From the NCBI RefSeq assembly GCF_004361735.1, contig NZ_SNVV01000008.1, positions 1-64,000 of the forward strand: DNA of 64,000 nucleotides, read 5' to 3'. Position numbers and translations under genes: made by a program. Origin of the DNA: Azoarcus indigens. Its GTDB lineage: Bacteria > Pseudomonadota > Gammaproteobacteria > Burkholderiales > Rhodocyclaceae. The notes beneath the pieces are model-generated. The model was not told the origin of the DNA, did no database searches, and saw only the letters and a list, made by a program, of their open reading frames with translations. Shown piece by piece: positions 26,388-35,940 of this stretch (position 1 is the first letter of the stretch; each line of letters begins with the position of its first letter).

Positions 26388-27335
26388 CTATCTCGAAACC
26401 TTGGCATCGGGAGATGACAGCGGACTGCCGTCCGCCGCGGCCGATGCCTGCAGGAAGTCGATGATCATCCGCGTCTGCGGCAGCGGTTCGCGCTGGGTGG
26501 GCCAGCCGATCAGCAGGCGGCGGCGGGCCCAGTCGTCGCGCAGCGGAATCGCCTTCAGCCGGCCGAGGGCGACATAGGCTTCGGCCGAGCGCACCGGCAG
26601 CACGCCGACGCCCACGCCGCCTTCGATCATGCGGCACACCGCGTCGAAGCTGCGCACCTGGATGCGCAGCCGCAGCACCCGGCCGAGCCTGGTCGCCGCC
26701 AGCTGCATGCGCGACAGGATGGCGGTGCCGCCGTGCAGGCCCACCTGCTCGTAGGCCAGCGAATCGGCGAAGGAGATTTCGTCCCGCGCTGCCAGCGGGT
26801 GGCCCAGCGGCATCACCAGCGCCAACTCGTCGGTGCGGTAGGGGCGCACCACCATGCCGGGCGTGGCATAGCTCTCTTCGAAAATGGCGAGGTCGGTGCG
26901 GTCGGTCTGCAGCAGCGCCACCGCCTCGGCGCTGGTCTGCTCCTCCAGGTCGATGCGCAGGCGCGGATGGGCTTCGAGGAAGGCGGCGATGTCGCGTGGC
27001 AGGAACTGCACGATGGCGGCGGCGTTGGCCACCATGCGCACCCGGCCCTCGACGCCGCTGGCGTAGTCGCGCAGCTCTTCCTCCAGGCTGGCCGCCAGCG
27101 CCGCCATCTGCCGCGCCTGGCCGACGAAGACCTCGCCCGCCGGCGTCAGCGCCACGCCGCGCGGCCGGCGGTGCAGCAGGATCACGCCCAGGCGCGCCTC
27201 CAGGTCGCTGATGCGCTTGCTCGCCGCCGCCACCGACATGTGGCAGCGCGCCGCGCCGCCGCTGATGCTGGCGGCTTCGGCCACCGCGATCAGCAGGCGG
27301 ACGGCGGCGATGTCGAGTTGGGCCAGGGCGCTCAT
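26388..27335 (-). CDS. LysR-family transcriptional regulator
   Basis: 315 residues. N-terminal winged helix-turn-helix ([37 protein letters not shown] in outline) with recognition-helix end [21 protein letters not shown]; effector domain from about residue 95. The ATG at 27335 was chosen because the open frame upstream loses LysR character. It lies 119 bp upstream of the enolase-superfamily gene on the same strand, so it likely controls that gene and tctCBA. Note that it is co-directional, not divergent as in the classical LysR layout. Confidence 0.86.
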   Translation of the reverse strand: MSALAQLDIAAVRLLIAVAEAASISGGAARCHMSVAAASKRISDLEARLGVILLHRRPRGVALTPAGEVFVGQARQMAALAASLEEELRDYASGVEGRVRMVANAAAIVQFLPRDIAAFLEAHPRLRIDLEEQTSAEAVALLQTDRTDLAIFEESYATPGMVVRPYRTDELALVMPLGHPLAARDEISFADSLAYEQVGLHGGTAILSRMQLAATRLGRVLRLRIQVRSFDAVCRMIEGGVGVGVLPVRSAEAYVALGRLKAIPLRDDWARRRLLIGWPTQREPLPQTRMIIDFLQASAAADGSPLSSPDAKVSR

Positions 27336-27384
27336 CGGGACTCCGGGGCGGAACGGCCCCGGAGTATCCCACGGGCGGCGGCAC

Positions 27385-28008
27385 TCAGACGACGGCGCCA
27401 CCCTCGCCGCCGGCATCCTCGCCGACCAGCAGGCGGTTGCCGTCCAGCCAGCGGTGCGGCGGCACTTCGAGATTGGTCGGCGCCGGCTGGTGCAGGAACA
27501 CCCGGCCGGCGAGGTCGAAGCGCGAGCCGTGGCATGGGCACAGGAAGCCGCCCGGCCAGTCCGCCTCCATGCCGGCGACGGCGCCGGGCGCGAACTTCTC
27601 CGAAGGCGAGCAGCCGAGGTGGGTGCAGATGCCGACGAGCACCAGGAACTCCGGCCGGATGGCGCGCTGCGGGCCGGCGGCGTAGGCCGGCTGCTGCGCT
27701 TCCTGCGAGGCAGGATCGGCAAGGCGCTCGTCATGGCCTTCCAGCGCGGCCAGCATCTGCGCACTGCGGCGCAGGATCCACACCGGCTTGCCGCGCCACT
27801 CCACCGTCATCATCTCGCCCTCGGCGAGACGGCCCACGTTCACCTCCACCGGCGCGCCGGCGGCGCGGGCGCGCTCCGAGGGCGTCAGGCTGGCGACGAA
27901 GGGCACGGCGGTGGCAGCCATCGCAACGGCACCCGCGCCGGCGGTGGCGGCGAGCAGGCGGCGGCGGTCGTCGTCCGCGGGGGCGGGCGTCAGCGTATGG
28001 GCGGGCAT
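27385..28008 (-). CDS. Rieske [2Fe-2S] subunit, PetA-like, without petBC
   Basis: 207 residues. A twin-arginine-like N-terminus ([22 protein letters not shown]) and a membrane anchor lead into a C-terminal Rieske domain with the cluster boxes CTHLGC and CPCHGS, including the two His ligands. This is the architecture of the ubiquinol-cytochrome c reductase iron-sulfur subunit. The ATG at 28008 has a perfect AAGGAG; an upstream GTG is less likely. No cytochrome b or c1 gene flanks it. It may be a second copy of PetA or serve another membrane complex; being next to the cyd regulator is suggestive only. Confidence 0.85.
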   Translation of the reverse strand: MPAHTLTPAPADDDRRRLLAATAGAGAVAMAATAVPFVASLTPSERARAAGAPVEVNVGRLAEGEMMTVEWRGKPVWILRRSAQMLAALEGHDERLADPASQEAQQPAYAAGPQRAIRPEFLVLVGICTHLGCSPSEKFAPGAVAGMEADWPGGFLCPCHGSRFDLAGRVFLHQPAPTNLEVPPHRWLDGNRLLVGEDAGGEGGAVV

Positions 28009-28295
28009 GGTTGGCACTCCTTGAGCGGTCGGGGATGAGGCGACGCGCCGCCGCCGCGGCCCCGGGGCCCGCAGGGGTGGGGCGAGGTGACCAGTGGCCG
28101 CCGCGACGCTCGCGGACGCGCCGCCTCGCCCTTACAGAAACAAATCGCGTGCCTGCCGCGCATCGCCTCCCGCAACGGCGGGAAAGCGCTTTTACTTCAT
28201 TCGCTTGCATGGCTCGGCGCAGACAGGCCGCCACCCCGCGTACTGCCGCCGGCTGCCGCTGGCGGCAGCAGTGGCAGGCACGACCGCCAAGGCTG

Positions 28296-29615
28296 TCAGC
28301 CGCGCTCCAGGTCGCGCAGCTTGCGATACAGGGTGCGCTCGCTGATGCCCAGGCGCTCGGCCAGCGCCCGCCGGCTGCCGTGATGCTCGCGCAGCGCCTC
28401 CAGCAGCGCCTGCCGCTCCAGCCGCCGCAGGCCGCCACTCATGGCCGCACCCGCCAGCGGCGCCGACGCCTCGCCGAGCACCTCCGGCGGCAGGTGGGCG
28501 AGGTCTATCTGCTCGCCGTCGCACATCAGGCTGGCGCGCTCCAGCACATTGCGCAGTTCGCGCACATTGCCGGGAAAAGCGTAGGCGGCGAGGCAGCGCA
28601 GCGCCGGCTCCGTCAGCGTCAGCCGGCGCCGCGGCGCCACCCGCTCCAGCAAGGTCGCCACCAGCAGCGGCAGGTCGGCCAGCCGTTCGCGCAGTGGCGG
28701 CACCGGGATGGGGAAGGTATTGATGCGGTAGTACAGATCCTGGCGGAAGCTACCCTCCGCCACCATCTCGCGCAGCGGCCGGTGAGTGGCGGACACCAGG
28801 CGGATGTCGGCCTGGCGCAGCTCGGTGGAGCCAACCCGGCGATAGGTGCCGGTCTCCAGCAGGCGCAGCAGCTTCACCTGCATGCCCAGCGGAATGTCGC
28901 CCACCTCGTCGAGGAACAGGGTGCCGCCGGCAGCCGCCTCCACCAGCCCGGGCTTGCGTGCGCTGGCGCCGGTGAAGGCGCCGCGCTCATGGCCGAAGAG
29001 CTCGCTCTCGAACAGGGTTTCCGGCAGGCCGGAGCAATCCACCGCGACGAAGGGCCGCCCGGCGCGCGGGCTGGCGGCGTGGATGGCCTGGGCCACCAGT
29101 TCCTTGCCGGTGCCGGACTCGCCCTGCAGCAGCACCGCCGCCTCGGCCGGCGCCACCCGCGACACCAGCTCCAGCATGCGGCGGAAGGCCGGCGCGCGCC
29201 CCACCATGCCGCCTCCGCCGGGGCCGCGGGCGACCTCCATCGGCGCCATCTTCTCGATGAACCAGGCGATGCGGCCCTCGCCGTCGCGCACTGGCGACAG
29301 TTCGATGGCGACGTACTCCTCGCCGCGCGGGGTGTGATGCAGATGCAGCACCCGCTCGCGCGTGCCCGACTGCAGGCTGCGGGTGAGCGGACAGGACTCG
29401 CCGGCCTGGTCGCAGGGCCGCGGATAGCGGTGCGAGACCTCGTAGCAGTTGCGCCCGAGCACGCTGCGGGTGGTGCCGAAGGCAGCGCGGTAGGCGGTGT
29501 TGGCGGCAACGATGCGGTAGTCGCGGTCGCACAGGATGTGGGGCTCGGACAAGGTCTCCAGGTAGGACACCAACTCCGGCAGGACGGGCTCGCCGGCGGA
29601 CGGCACGGGGGACAT
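28296..29615 (-). CDS. Sigma-54-dependent activator with PAS domain, likely regulator of the cyd operon
   Basis: 439 residues: a PAS domain (about 15-130) with a Cys-rich loop ([12 protein letters not shown], then ESCPL), a AAA+ domain with Walker A GESGTGKE, the sigma-54 contact loop GAFTGA and Walker B TLFLDE, and a C-terminal Fis-type helix-turn-helix ([19 protein letters not shown]). Such proteins bind enhancer DNA and drive sigma-54 polymerase. No receiver domain, so the PAS probably senses redox, heme or a small molecule; the Cys cluster favours redox (inference). Transcribed away from cydPABX, with a long dyad and a sigma-54-like promoter in between. Confidence 0.87.
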   Translation of the reverse strand: MSPVPSAGEPVLPELVSYLETLSEPHILCDRDYRIVAANTAYRAAFGTTRSVLGRNCYEVSHRYPRPCDQAGESCPLTRSLQSGTRERVLHLHHTPRGEEYVAIELSPVRDGEGRIAWFIEKMAPMEVARGPGGGGMVGRAPAFRRMLELVSRVAPAEAAVLLQGESGTGKELVAQAIHAASPRAGRPFVAVDCSGLPETLFESELFGHERGAFTGASARKPGLVEAAAGGTLFLDEVGDIPLGMQVKLLRLLETGTYRRVGSTELRQADIRLVSATHRPLREMVAEGSFRQDLYYRINTFPIPVPPLRERLADLPLLVATLLERVAPRRRLTLTEPALRCLAAYAFPGNVRELRNVLERASLMCDGEQIDLAHLPPEVLGEASAPLAGAAMSGGLRRLERQALLEALREHHGSRRALAERLGISERTLYRKLRDLERG

Positions 29616-29627
29616 GCTGCGACACCT

Positions 29628-29675
29628 CTGACAGGGGACTGCCATATCTTGCAGCACTGGCAGTACGGCTGTCAG
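29628..29675. promoter_or_regulatory. Extended dyad, probable enhancer site for the sigma-54 activator
   Basis: Two nested inverted repeats share one centre: CTGACAG (29628-29634) with CTGTCAG (29669-29675), and ACTGCCA (29638-29644) with TGGCAGT (29658-29664). All arms are perfect. It lies 13 bp before the activator start and 66 bp before the sigma-54-like promoter. Confidence 0.6.
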
Positions 29676-29741
29676 CCCTGCACGCCGGACGGCAGACGCC
29701 AAGGCCCTGATTCCACGCTATTCCGCGGCACCGCGCCGGGC

Positions 29742-29757
29742 TGGCATGCGGCTTGTT
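29742..29757 (+). promoter_or_regulatory. Candidate sigma-54 promoter for cydPABX-ybgE
   Basis: TGGCATGCGGCTTGTT keeps the -24 GG, the correct 10-bp interval, and TTG at -12; the invariant C of the -12 GC is T. It is positioned 34 bp before the first start codon and downstream of the dyad. The -12 mismatch keeps confidence moderate. Confidence 0.45.
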
Positions 29758-29790
29758 ATTACCAAGGTGAGATTTTCACCCGCCACCGCC

Positions 29791-30075
29791 ATGTCACCGC
29801 CCATCCCCCCGCCTGCCCCGCCGCCTTTCGAGGCGGCCTCAGCAAAAACATGCAAACCGCATCCAGCGCCACCCCTGGCGCCGGCCTCCGGCCCCCTCAG
29901 CGGCGCCGACCGCCGCCTGCTGCGCGAACTGGCCGTGGCGCTGGCGGTGAAGCTGGCGCTGCTCGCCGCCCTGGGCGGCTGGCTGGCCAGCGGCGGCACA
30001 GAAGCAGGCGCCGCGCCGCTGGCCGGCCCCGCCCCTTCCGATTCCCGTACTCCGAGAGATAACGATGGTCACTGA
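29791..30075 (+). CDS. cydP: CydP-like small membrane protein of cytochrome bd oxidase
   Basis: 94 residues from the ATG at 29791. The C-terminal half holds one membrane helix, [20 protein letters not shown], in the pattern of the CydP small proteins encoded before cydA. The N-terminal 40 residues are Pro/Ala-rich and may not be translated; no good ribosome site is visible for any start, so the true start is uncertain. The stop overlaps the cydA start by 11 bp, indicating coupling. Confidence 0.6.
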   Translation: MSPPIPPPAPPPFEAASAKTCKPHPAPPLAPASGPLSGADRRLLRELAVALAVKLALLAALGGWLASGGTEAGAAPLAGPAPSDSRTPRDNDGH

Positions 30076-31669
30076 GCAACTCGTCGACCTGTCGCGGCTG
30101 CAGTTCGCCGCCACCGCGATGTACCACTTCCTGTTCGTTCCGCTGACCCTGGGCATGACCTGGCTGCTGGTCATCATGGAAAGCCTGTGGGTGATGACCG
30201 GCAAGCCGGTGTACCGCGACATGACCCAGTTCTGGGGCAAGCTGTTCGGCATCAACTTCGCGCTGGGCGTCACCACCGGCATCACGCTGGAGTTCCAGTT
30301 CGGCACCAACTGGGCCTACTACTCCCACTACGTCGGCGACATCTTCGGCGCGCCGCTGGCGATAGAGGGCCTGATGGCCTTCTTCCTCGAATCCACCTTC
30401 ATCGGCCTGTTCTTCTTCGGCTGGGCGCGGCTGTCGCGGCTGCAGCACCTGCTGGTGACGCTGCTGATGGCGGTGGGCACCAACCTCTCCGCGCTGTGGA
30501 TCCTGGTCGCCAACGGCTGGATGCAGAACCCGGTGGGCGCGGAGTTCAGCTTCGAGACCATGCGCATGGAGCTCACCGACTTCACCGCGGTGCTGCTCAA
30601 CCCGGTGGCGCAGGCCAAGTTCGTGCACACCGTGTCCGCCGGCTATGTCACCGGCGCGATGTTCGTGCTGGCGATCTCCTCCTGGTACCTGCTGCGCCGC
30701 CGCGACGTGGATTTCGCCAAGCGCTCCTTCCGCATCGCCGCCGCCTTCGGCTTCGCCTCGGTGTGCTCGGTGATCGTGCTCGGCGACGAGTCCGGCTATT
30801 CGCTGGGCGAGGCGCAGCAGACCAAGCTGGCAGCGATGGAAGCGATGTGGGAGACCGAACCCGCCCCCGCCGGCTTCAACCTCTTCGCCCTGCCGGACGA
30901 CGCCGCGATGGAGAACCGCTACGCGCTGCAGATTCCCTGGGTGATGGGCCTGATCGGCACCCGCTCGCTGGAGCAAGAGATTCCCGGCCTGAAGGAGATC
31001 CTGGCGAAGAACCGCGCCCGCATCGTCAGCGGCATGGAGGCGGTGCGCCTGCTGGACGCGCTGCGCGCCGACCCCGCGGATGCCGCGATGCAGGCGCGTT
31101 TCGACGCGATCAAAGGCGACCTCGGCTTCGGCCTGCTGCTGCGCCGCTACGTCCAGAGCATGGACGAGGTGACGCCGGAGCTGGTGGACCGCGCCGCGCG
31201 CGACACCCTGCCGCGGGTGGCGCCGCTGTTCTGGACCTTCCGCCTGATGGTGGCGCTGGGCTTCGCCATGCTGGCGCTGTTCGGCCTCGCCCTGTGGCAT
31301 TCGCTGAAGGGCGACTTCGCCGAGCGCCGCGGCCTGCTGCGCTGGGCGCTGTATTTCCTGCCGGTGCCGTGGATCGCCTGCGAGATGGGCTGGTTCGTGG
31401 CCGAGTACGGCCGCCAGCCGTGGACCATCTACGGCGTGCTGCCCACCCATCTGTCCGTGTCCACGCTGACGGTGGAGAGCCTGTACGGCTCGCTCGCCGG
31501 CTTCGTCGGCTTCTACACCCTGCTGCTGGTGGTGGAGATGTACCTGATGGTGCGCTTCGCCCGCCTCGGCCCGGCCAGCCTGGGCACCGGCCGCTACCAC
31601 GGCGAGGCGCCCGCGCCGGCGGCGCCCCTCGCGCCCGCCGCCATCGACCCCCGCCCCACCCTGTCCTGA
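30065..31669 (+). CDS. cydA: Cytochrome bd ubiquinol oxidase subunit I
   Basis: 534 residues with nine membrane helices. The heme b595 ligand His lies in AMYHFLFVPLTLG near residue 21; the quinol-binding Q-loop contains GDESGYSLGEAQQTKLAAMEAEW-type sequence (here ...AMEAMWETEPAP), resembling the long-loop E. coli CydA rather than the short CIO type; GRQPWTIYGVLPT marks the C-terminal part. It oxidises ubiquinol and reduces O2 with high affinity and resists cyanide. Second gene of the operon behind the sigma-54-like promoter. Confidence 0.95.
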   Translation: MVTEQLVDLSRLQFAATAMYHFLFVPLTLGMTWLLVIMESLWVMTGKPVYRDMTQFWGKLFGINFALGVTTGITLEFQFGTNWAYYSHYVGDIFGAPLAIEGLMAFFLESTFIGLFFFGWARLSRLQHLLVTLLMAVGTNLSALWILVANGWMQNPVGAEFSFETMRMELTDFTAVLLNPVAQAKFVHTVSAGYVTGAMFVLAISSWYLLRRRDVDFAKRSFRIAAAFGFASVCSVIVLGDESGYSLGEAQQTKLAAMEAMWETEPAPAGFNLFALPDDAAMENRYALQIPWVMGLIGTRSLEQEIPGLKEILAKNRARIVSGMEAVRLLDALRADPADAAMQARFDAIKGDLGFGLLLRRYVQSMDEVTPELVDRAARDTLPRVAPLFWTFRLMVALGFAMLALFGLALWHSLKGDFAERRGLLRWALYFLPVPWIACEMGWFVAEYGRQPWTIYGVLPTHLSVSTLTVESLYGSLAGFVGFYTLLLVVEMYLMVRFARLGPASLGTGRYHGEAPAPAAPLAPAAIDPRPTLS

Positions 31670-31682
31670 CCGGAGCCCCGCC

Positions 31683-32825
31683 ATGCCTCTCGATTACCCC
31701 ACCCTGAAACTCATCTGGTGGCTGCTGGTGGGCGTGCTGCTCGTCGGCTTCGCCATCATGGACGGCCACGACATGGGCGTCGGCACCCTGCTGCCCTTCG
31801 TCGGCAAGAGCGACGAGGAGCGCCGCGCGGTGATCAACACCGTGGGCCCGCACTGGGACGGCAACCAGGTGTGGTTCATCACCGCCGGCGGCGCCATCTT
31901 CGCTGCCTGGCCGCTGGTGTATGCCACCGCCTTCTCCGGCTTCTACTGGGCCATGCTGGCGGTGCTGTGGGCGCTGTTCTTCCGCCCGGTGGGCTTCGAC
32001 TACCGCAGCAAGATCCACCACGCCGGCTGGCGCCGCACCTGGGACTGGGGCCTGTTCGTGGGCGGCGCGGTGCCGCCGCTGATCTTCGGCGTGGCCTTCG
32101 GCAACCTGCTGCAGGGCGTGCCCTTCCATTTCGACGCCAACCTGGTGCCCTACTACACCGGCAGCTTCTGGGCCCTGTTGAACCCCTTCGCCCTGCTCGC
32201 CGGGGTGGTGAGCAGCGCCATGCTGAGCTTTCACGGCGCGGTCTATCTCGCCCACCGCACCGAGGGCGACATCCAGCGCCGCGCCATCCGCGCCGCGCTG
32301 ATCTTCGGCCCGCTGATGCTGCTGGCCTTCAGCCTCGCCGGGCTGTGGGTGGCGCGCGGCGGCCTGGGCTATGCCTTCGCCGTCGCCCCCGACCCGGCCG
32401 CCCTGCCCAATCCGCTGGCGAAGCGCGTGGTGGCCGAAGCCGGCGCCTGGCTGCACAACTACGCCAGCGCGCCGGCCACGGTGCTGGTGCCGGCGCTGGC
32501 CTACGCCGGCGGCCTCGCCGCCATCGCCCTGGTGGCCGCCCGCCGCACGCTGGCGGCCTTCGTCGCCTCGGCGCTGGCCATCGTCGGCGTCATCGGCACC
32601 GCCGGGGTGTCCATGTTCCCCTTCGTGATGCCCTCCTCCACCCGGCCGGACGCCAGCCTCACCGTGTGGGACAGCGTCTCCAGCCAGCGCACGCTGGGCA
32701 TCATGCTGTGGGCCACGGTGATCTTCATGCCGCTGATCGTGGCCTACACCGGCTGGGCCTACAGGGTGATGGCGGGCAAGGTCACCACCGCCTACATCCG
32801 CGAGAACGAGCATTCCGCCTACTGA
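31683..32825 (+). CDS. cydB: Cytochrome bd ubiquinol oxidase subunit II
   Basis: 380 residues, eight membrane helices, with family blocks LIWWLLVGVLLVGFAIMDGHDMG (first helix), TVGPHWDGNQVWFITAGGA and PSSTRPDASLTVWDS. CydB forms the second half of the heterodimer with CydA. It starts 13 bp after cydA with a GGAG element. Confidence 0.95.
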   Translation: MPLDYPTLKLIWWLLVGVLLVGFAIMDGHDMGVGTLLPFVGKSDEERRAVINTVGPHWDGNQVWFITAGGAIFAAWPLVYATAFSGFYWAMLAVLWALFFRPVGFDYRSKIHHAGWRRTWDWGLFVGGAVPPLIFGVAFGNLLQGVPFHFDANLVPYYTGSFWALLNPFALLAGVVSSAMLSFHGAVYLAHRTEGDIQRRAIRAALIFGPLMLLAFSLAGLWVARGGLGYAFAVAPDPAALPNPLAKRVVAEAGAWLHNYASAPATVLVPALAYAGGLAAIALVAARRTLAAFVASALAIVGVIGTAGVSMFPFVMPSSTRPDASLTVWDSVSSQRTLGIMLWATVIFMPLIVAYTGWAYRVMAGKVTTAYIRENEHSAY

Positions 32826-32842
32826 ACCCGAGGAGTCTTTCG

Positions 32843-32974
32843 ATGTGGTACTTCGCCTGGATACTCGGCATCGGCTTCGCCGTGCTGCTGGCCATACTCA
32901 ACGCCCTGTGGGGCGATACCGCAGCGATGCGCGCCGGCCGCGCCGCGGCGGACGATGACGCGGAGCAAGCTTGA
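32843..32974 (+). CDS. cydX: CydX small subunit of cytochrome bd oxidase
   Basis: 43 residues starting MWYFAWILGIGFAVLLAILN, the hallmark single helix of CydX, followed by LWGD and a charged tail. CydX stabilises the heme site between CydA and CydB. GAGGAG lies before the ATG. It starts 17 bp after cydB and its TGA overlaps the next start. Confidence 0.93.
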   Translation: MWYFAWILGIGFAVLLAILNALWGDTAAMRAGRAAADDDAEQA

Positions 32975-33291
32975 TGGCGGCCGCGCCCGGGCCGGCCGCC
33001 GCCGGCTCGGCCCCCATCGCCGCCACCCCCGGCCGGCTGCGCCCGCTGCCGCTGCTGGCAGCCCTGGCGCTGATGCTGGGGCTGGGGATCGCACCCAATC
33101 TGTTCGCCACCGCCGACGGCCGGGCGGACCACCTGGCGGCGCTGGCGCTGTGCTGGGCGATGAGCGCCGGCTTCGTCGCCGGCGTCGGCTTCCGGCCGCA
33201 GGCGCTGGCCTGGCGGCTGCTGTTCTCGCCGGCGGCCGTGGCGCTTGGGCTGGCGCTGGGGCTGGGGCGCTTGCTGATGGTGGGTGGCTGA
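32974..33291 (+). CDS. ybgE: YbgE-like cyd operon membrane protein
   Basis: 105 residues with about three hydrophobic segments (LLAALALMLGLGIAPNLF, HLAALALCWAMSAGF, PAAVALGLALGLGRLL). Size, helix layout and position directly after cydX match the cyd operon protein YbgE; function in the oxidase is not settled in the family. The ATG overlaps the cydX stop by one base (TGATG). Confidence 0.65.
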   Translation: MAAAPGPAAAGSAPIAATPGRLRPLPLLAALALMLGLGIAPNLFATADGRADHLAALALCWAMSAGFVAGVGFRPQALAWRLLFSPAAVALGLALGLGRLLMVGG

Positions 33292-33546
33292 GGGCGAGAG
33301 GGGTTCGGCGGGCTGGCGGGTAGCGCGCGTCTTTTTTCCTGCCTCCGCCTGCGGGGGATGGGCGGCATGGTTTTCTCTGGCTCTCGCGGGAGAAGGAGGG
33401 CGGCTGACGCCCCCTGCGGAGGGCGCCCCCTCTCCCCCGGCCCCCGCGAGGGGGAGGGGGCAAACCCGACGTCGCCTGCCCTCATGTAATTTCCTGCCAC
33501 GCCCCTGCAGTTTCTCCTCCTGCCCCCACACCTCTCACTCCGAGCT

Positions 33547-34443
33547 TCATGCTTCGCCCTCCACCCCCTGGCGGCGGAAGGCGGATGGGGTGAGACCGGT
33601 GCGGCGGCGGAAGAAGCGGCAGAAGTAGGCCGGGTCCTGGAAGCCGAGTTCGTATGCGATGCGGGATACCGGCGCGGCGATGTAGATGAGCTTGCGCCGC
33701 GCCTCCAGCAGCAGCCTGTCCTGCGTCAGTTCGAAGGCGGAGCGGCCAGCCACCGCCTGGCACAAGCGGTTCAGCGTGCTCTCCGTGGTGTGCAGCGCCT
33801 CGGCGTAGCGCGGCACCAGCCAGTGCTCGGTGTAGTGCGCCTCCACCAGCGCGCGGAAGCGGGCGAAGAGTTCATGGCGGGCACGGTCGGCCGGGGTGGC
33901 GGCGTCGGCGGCCTGCAGGCGGCTGCGGGCGAGCAGCATCAGCAGCGCACACACCAGCCACTCCACCATCTTCGCCCGGCCGGCGGCATCCTCATGAAAC
34001 TCGGCCTGCAGCTGCTCCAGCAGCGCGGCCATCGGCGCCGCCGATTCCAATGGAATGGCCTGCGGCTGGCGGAACAGCACGTCCTCGAACATGCGGCCCG
34101 CATTGCCGGCTTCGCCGGACAGCATGGCGGCGGTCAGCGTCAGCACGTAGCCGTGGGTGCCGGGGGTGAAGCGGAAGGCGTGGACCACGCCGGGCGGAAT
34201 CGCCGCCGCCAGCGGCGCCGTCACCGCCGAGCGCCGGCCATCCAGCGTCAGCTCGCCGCCGCCGTCGAGAAAAAATACCACCTGGTAAAGGCCGGGGTGG
34301 GTGTGGGTGCCGATCTCCCAGTCGTAGCGCTCGCTGCGGCTGCGGATGTCTTCGATGTGGAAGAACTCGGCGTCCGCCACCGTGCCGGCGTCGCCATAGA
34401 GAAAGAAGCGTGGAATGGCCGCGCCGGGTGCGGGCTGCTGCAT
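33547..34443 (-). CDS. AraC-family regulator, PobR-like, divergent from the P450 operon
   Basis: 298 residues. Cupin-like sensor with FFHIEDIRSRSERYDWEIGTHTH and VVHAFRFTPG, the same pattern as the AraC protein encoded at 7981-8862; C-terminal double helix-turn-helix ending YELGFQDPAYFCRFFRRRTGLTPSAFR. It faces the P450-ferredoxin-reductase genes across 220 bp that contain a copy of the shared AAAAGTACAAGCA-like motif. It likely activates that operon in response to an aromatic acid (inference). Confidence 0.87.
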   Translation of the reverse strand: MQQPAPGAAIPRFFLYGDAGTVADAEFFHIEDIRSRSERYDWEIGTHTHPGLYQVVFFLDGGGELTLDGRRSAVTAPLAAAIPPGVVHAFRFTPGTHGYVLTLTAAMLSGEAGNAGRMFEDVLFRQPQAIPLESAAPMAALLEQLQAEFHEDAAGRAKMVEWLVCALLMLLARSRLQAADAATPADRARHELFARFRALVEAHYTEHWLVPRYAEALHTTESTLNRLCQAVAGRSAFELTQDRLLLEARRKLIYIAAPVSRIAYELGFQDPAYFCRFFRRRTGLTPSAFRRQGVEGEA

Positions 34444-34526
34444 GGGTCTCCTCCCAGGATTTCACGGCCGGTCTTGTGCGCCTGGCCTGTTGCGCCCGCC
34501 ATCGGGGGCGGTACGCAGATTGACGG

Positions 34527-34539
34527 AATAGTACAAGCC
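34527..34539 (+). promoter_or_regulatory. Shared PobR-type regulator site, copy 3 (AraC/P450)
   Basis: AATAGTACAAGCC matches 11 of 13 bases of the pobA copy, in the same orientation relative to the downstream oxygenase gene, 124 bp before the P450 start. Confidence 0.4.
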
Positions 34540-34663
34540 GCCTCCGGCTTAGTCCATTTTCGCGCCAGGGTCTTGTCCCTAAAGTTGCCGCATGGCGGGG
34601 CCGGCTCCGGCGGCCCGCCCAGATGCGGTGCCGCCAGCCGGCGGCGCCCGACAAGGAGGAGAC

Positions 34664-35827
34664 ATGTTCAGCTTCGATCCCTATTCACCAGCGGTGGACG
34701 CGGACCCGTTCCCGTTCTACCGCACCCTGCGCGACGAGCATCCCTGCTTCTGGAGCCAGGAAGCCAATATGTGGGTGCTGTCGCGCTATGCCGACATCGT
34801 GACCGCGCTCAACGACTGGCAGACGTATTCCTCGGCGCGCGGCAACCTGATGACCGAGCTGCCCAACCGCGCCGGCGCCACCCTGGGCACCACCGATCCC
34901 CCGCGCCACGACCGTCTGCGCGGCCTGGTGCAACACGCCTTCATGAAGCGCAACCTGGCCTCGCTGGACGGCGCCATCCGCGAGGCGGCCATCGACGCGC
35001 TGCAGCCGCTGCTGGGTCAGCGCCAGTTCGATTTCGTCGAGGACTTCGCCTCCAAGTTCACCGTAAAAGTGCTGTTCCGCGTGCTCGGCCTGCCGCCGGG
35101 CGACGAGGTGGCGGTGCGCGACCGCGCGGTGCTGATGGTGCAGTCCGACCCGGCCACGCGGCAGAAGGGCCCGGCCCACATCGCCGCCTTCAACTGGATG
35201 AGCGAGTACGCCAGCGGCATCATCGCAGAGCGGGTGAAGCAGCCGGGCGAGGATCTGATCTCCCAGTTCAGCCTGGCCGAGATCGACGGCGAGCGCCTGT
35301 CCGAGCGCGAGGTGCTGCTCACCACCACCACGCTGATCATGGCCGGCATCGAATCGCTGGGCGGCTTCATGTCGATGTTCGCGCTCAACCTCGCCGACCA
35401 CGCCGAGGCCCGCCGCCGGGTGGTGGCCGATCCGGCGCTGCTGCCGGAAGCCATCGAGGAGTCGCTGCGCTTCAACACCTCCGCCCAGCGCTTCCGCCGC
35501 TGCCTCACCCGCGACATCGAGCTGCACGGCCAGCAACTGAAGGAAGGCGATTTCATCTGCCTCGCCTACGGTTCCGGCAACCGCGACGAACGCCAGTTCG
35601 CCAACCCGGACGTGTATGACATCGACCGCAAGCCGCGCGGCCACCTCGGCTTCGGCGGCGGCACCCACGCCTGCCTGGGCACCGCCATCGCCCGCATGGC
35701 GGTGAAGATGGCCTTCGAGGAATTCCACAAGGTCTTCCCGGAGTACAGCCGGGTGCAGGAGCAACTGCCGTGGATGCCCTCCTCCACCTTCCGCAGCCCG
35801 CTGCGGCTGGATCTGGCGGTCGGCTGA
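34664..35827 (+). CDS. Cytochrome P450 (class I, bacterial)
   Basis: 387 residues. ExxR motif E266-S-L-R269 and heme loop FGGGTHACLG with the proximal Cys337 are intact. In the I-helix the oxygen-activating pair is Glu230-Ser231 (AGIESLGG) where most P450s have Asp/Glu-Thr. Electron partners are the next two genes, giving a complete class I system. A GGAGGA site precedes the ATG. The substrate is unknown; the PobR-like regulator and pobA-type motif point to an aromatic acid such as a 4-alkoxybenzoate whose product feeds PobA, but this rests on regulation only. Confidence 0.92.
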   Translation: MFSFDPYSPAVDADPFPFYRTLRDEHPCFWSQEANMWVLSRYADIVTALNDWQTYSSARGNLMTELPNRAGATLGTTDPPRHDRLRGLVQHAFMKRNLASLDGAIREAAIDALQPLLGQRQFDFVEDFASKFTVKVLFRVLGLPPGDEVAVRDRAVLMVQSDPATRQKGPAHIAAFNWMSEYASGIIAERVKQPGEDLISQFSLAEIDGERLSEREVLLTTTTLIMAGIESLGGFMSMFALNLADHAEARRRVVADPALLPEAIEESLRFNTSAQRFRRCLTRDIELHGQQLKEGDFICLAYGSGNRDERQFANPDVYDIDRKPRGHLGFGGGTHACLGTAIARMAVKMAFEEFHKVFPEYSRVQEQLPWMPSSTFRSPLRLDLAVG

Positions 35828-35940
35828 AGCACTGCGTCACCCAGGACGACCGCCGGCCCCGCGCCGGCGGTCGCGCTGCATTTTCCGCAACACAGTCCGC
35901 AACACAGAACACGCATCCCCATATCGAGAGGAGACAAACC

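Noticed and set aside
26733-30062. 1109-codon plus-strand frame
   Set aside because: It runs antisense through LysR, Rieske and the sigma-54 activator, all with clear motifs on the minus strand; high GC leaves long shadow frames.
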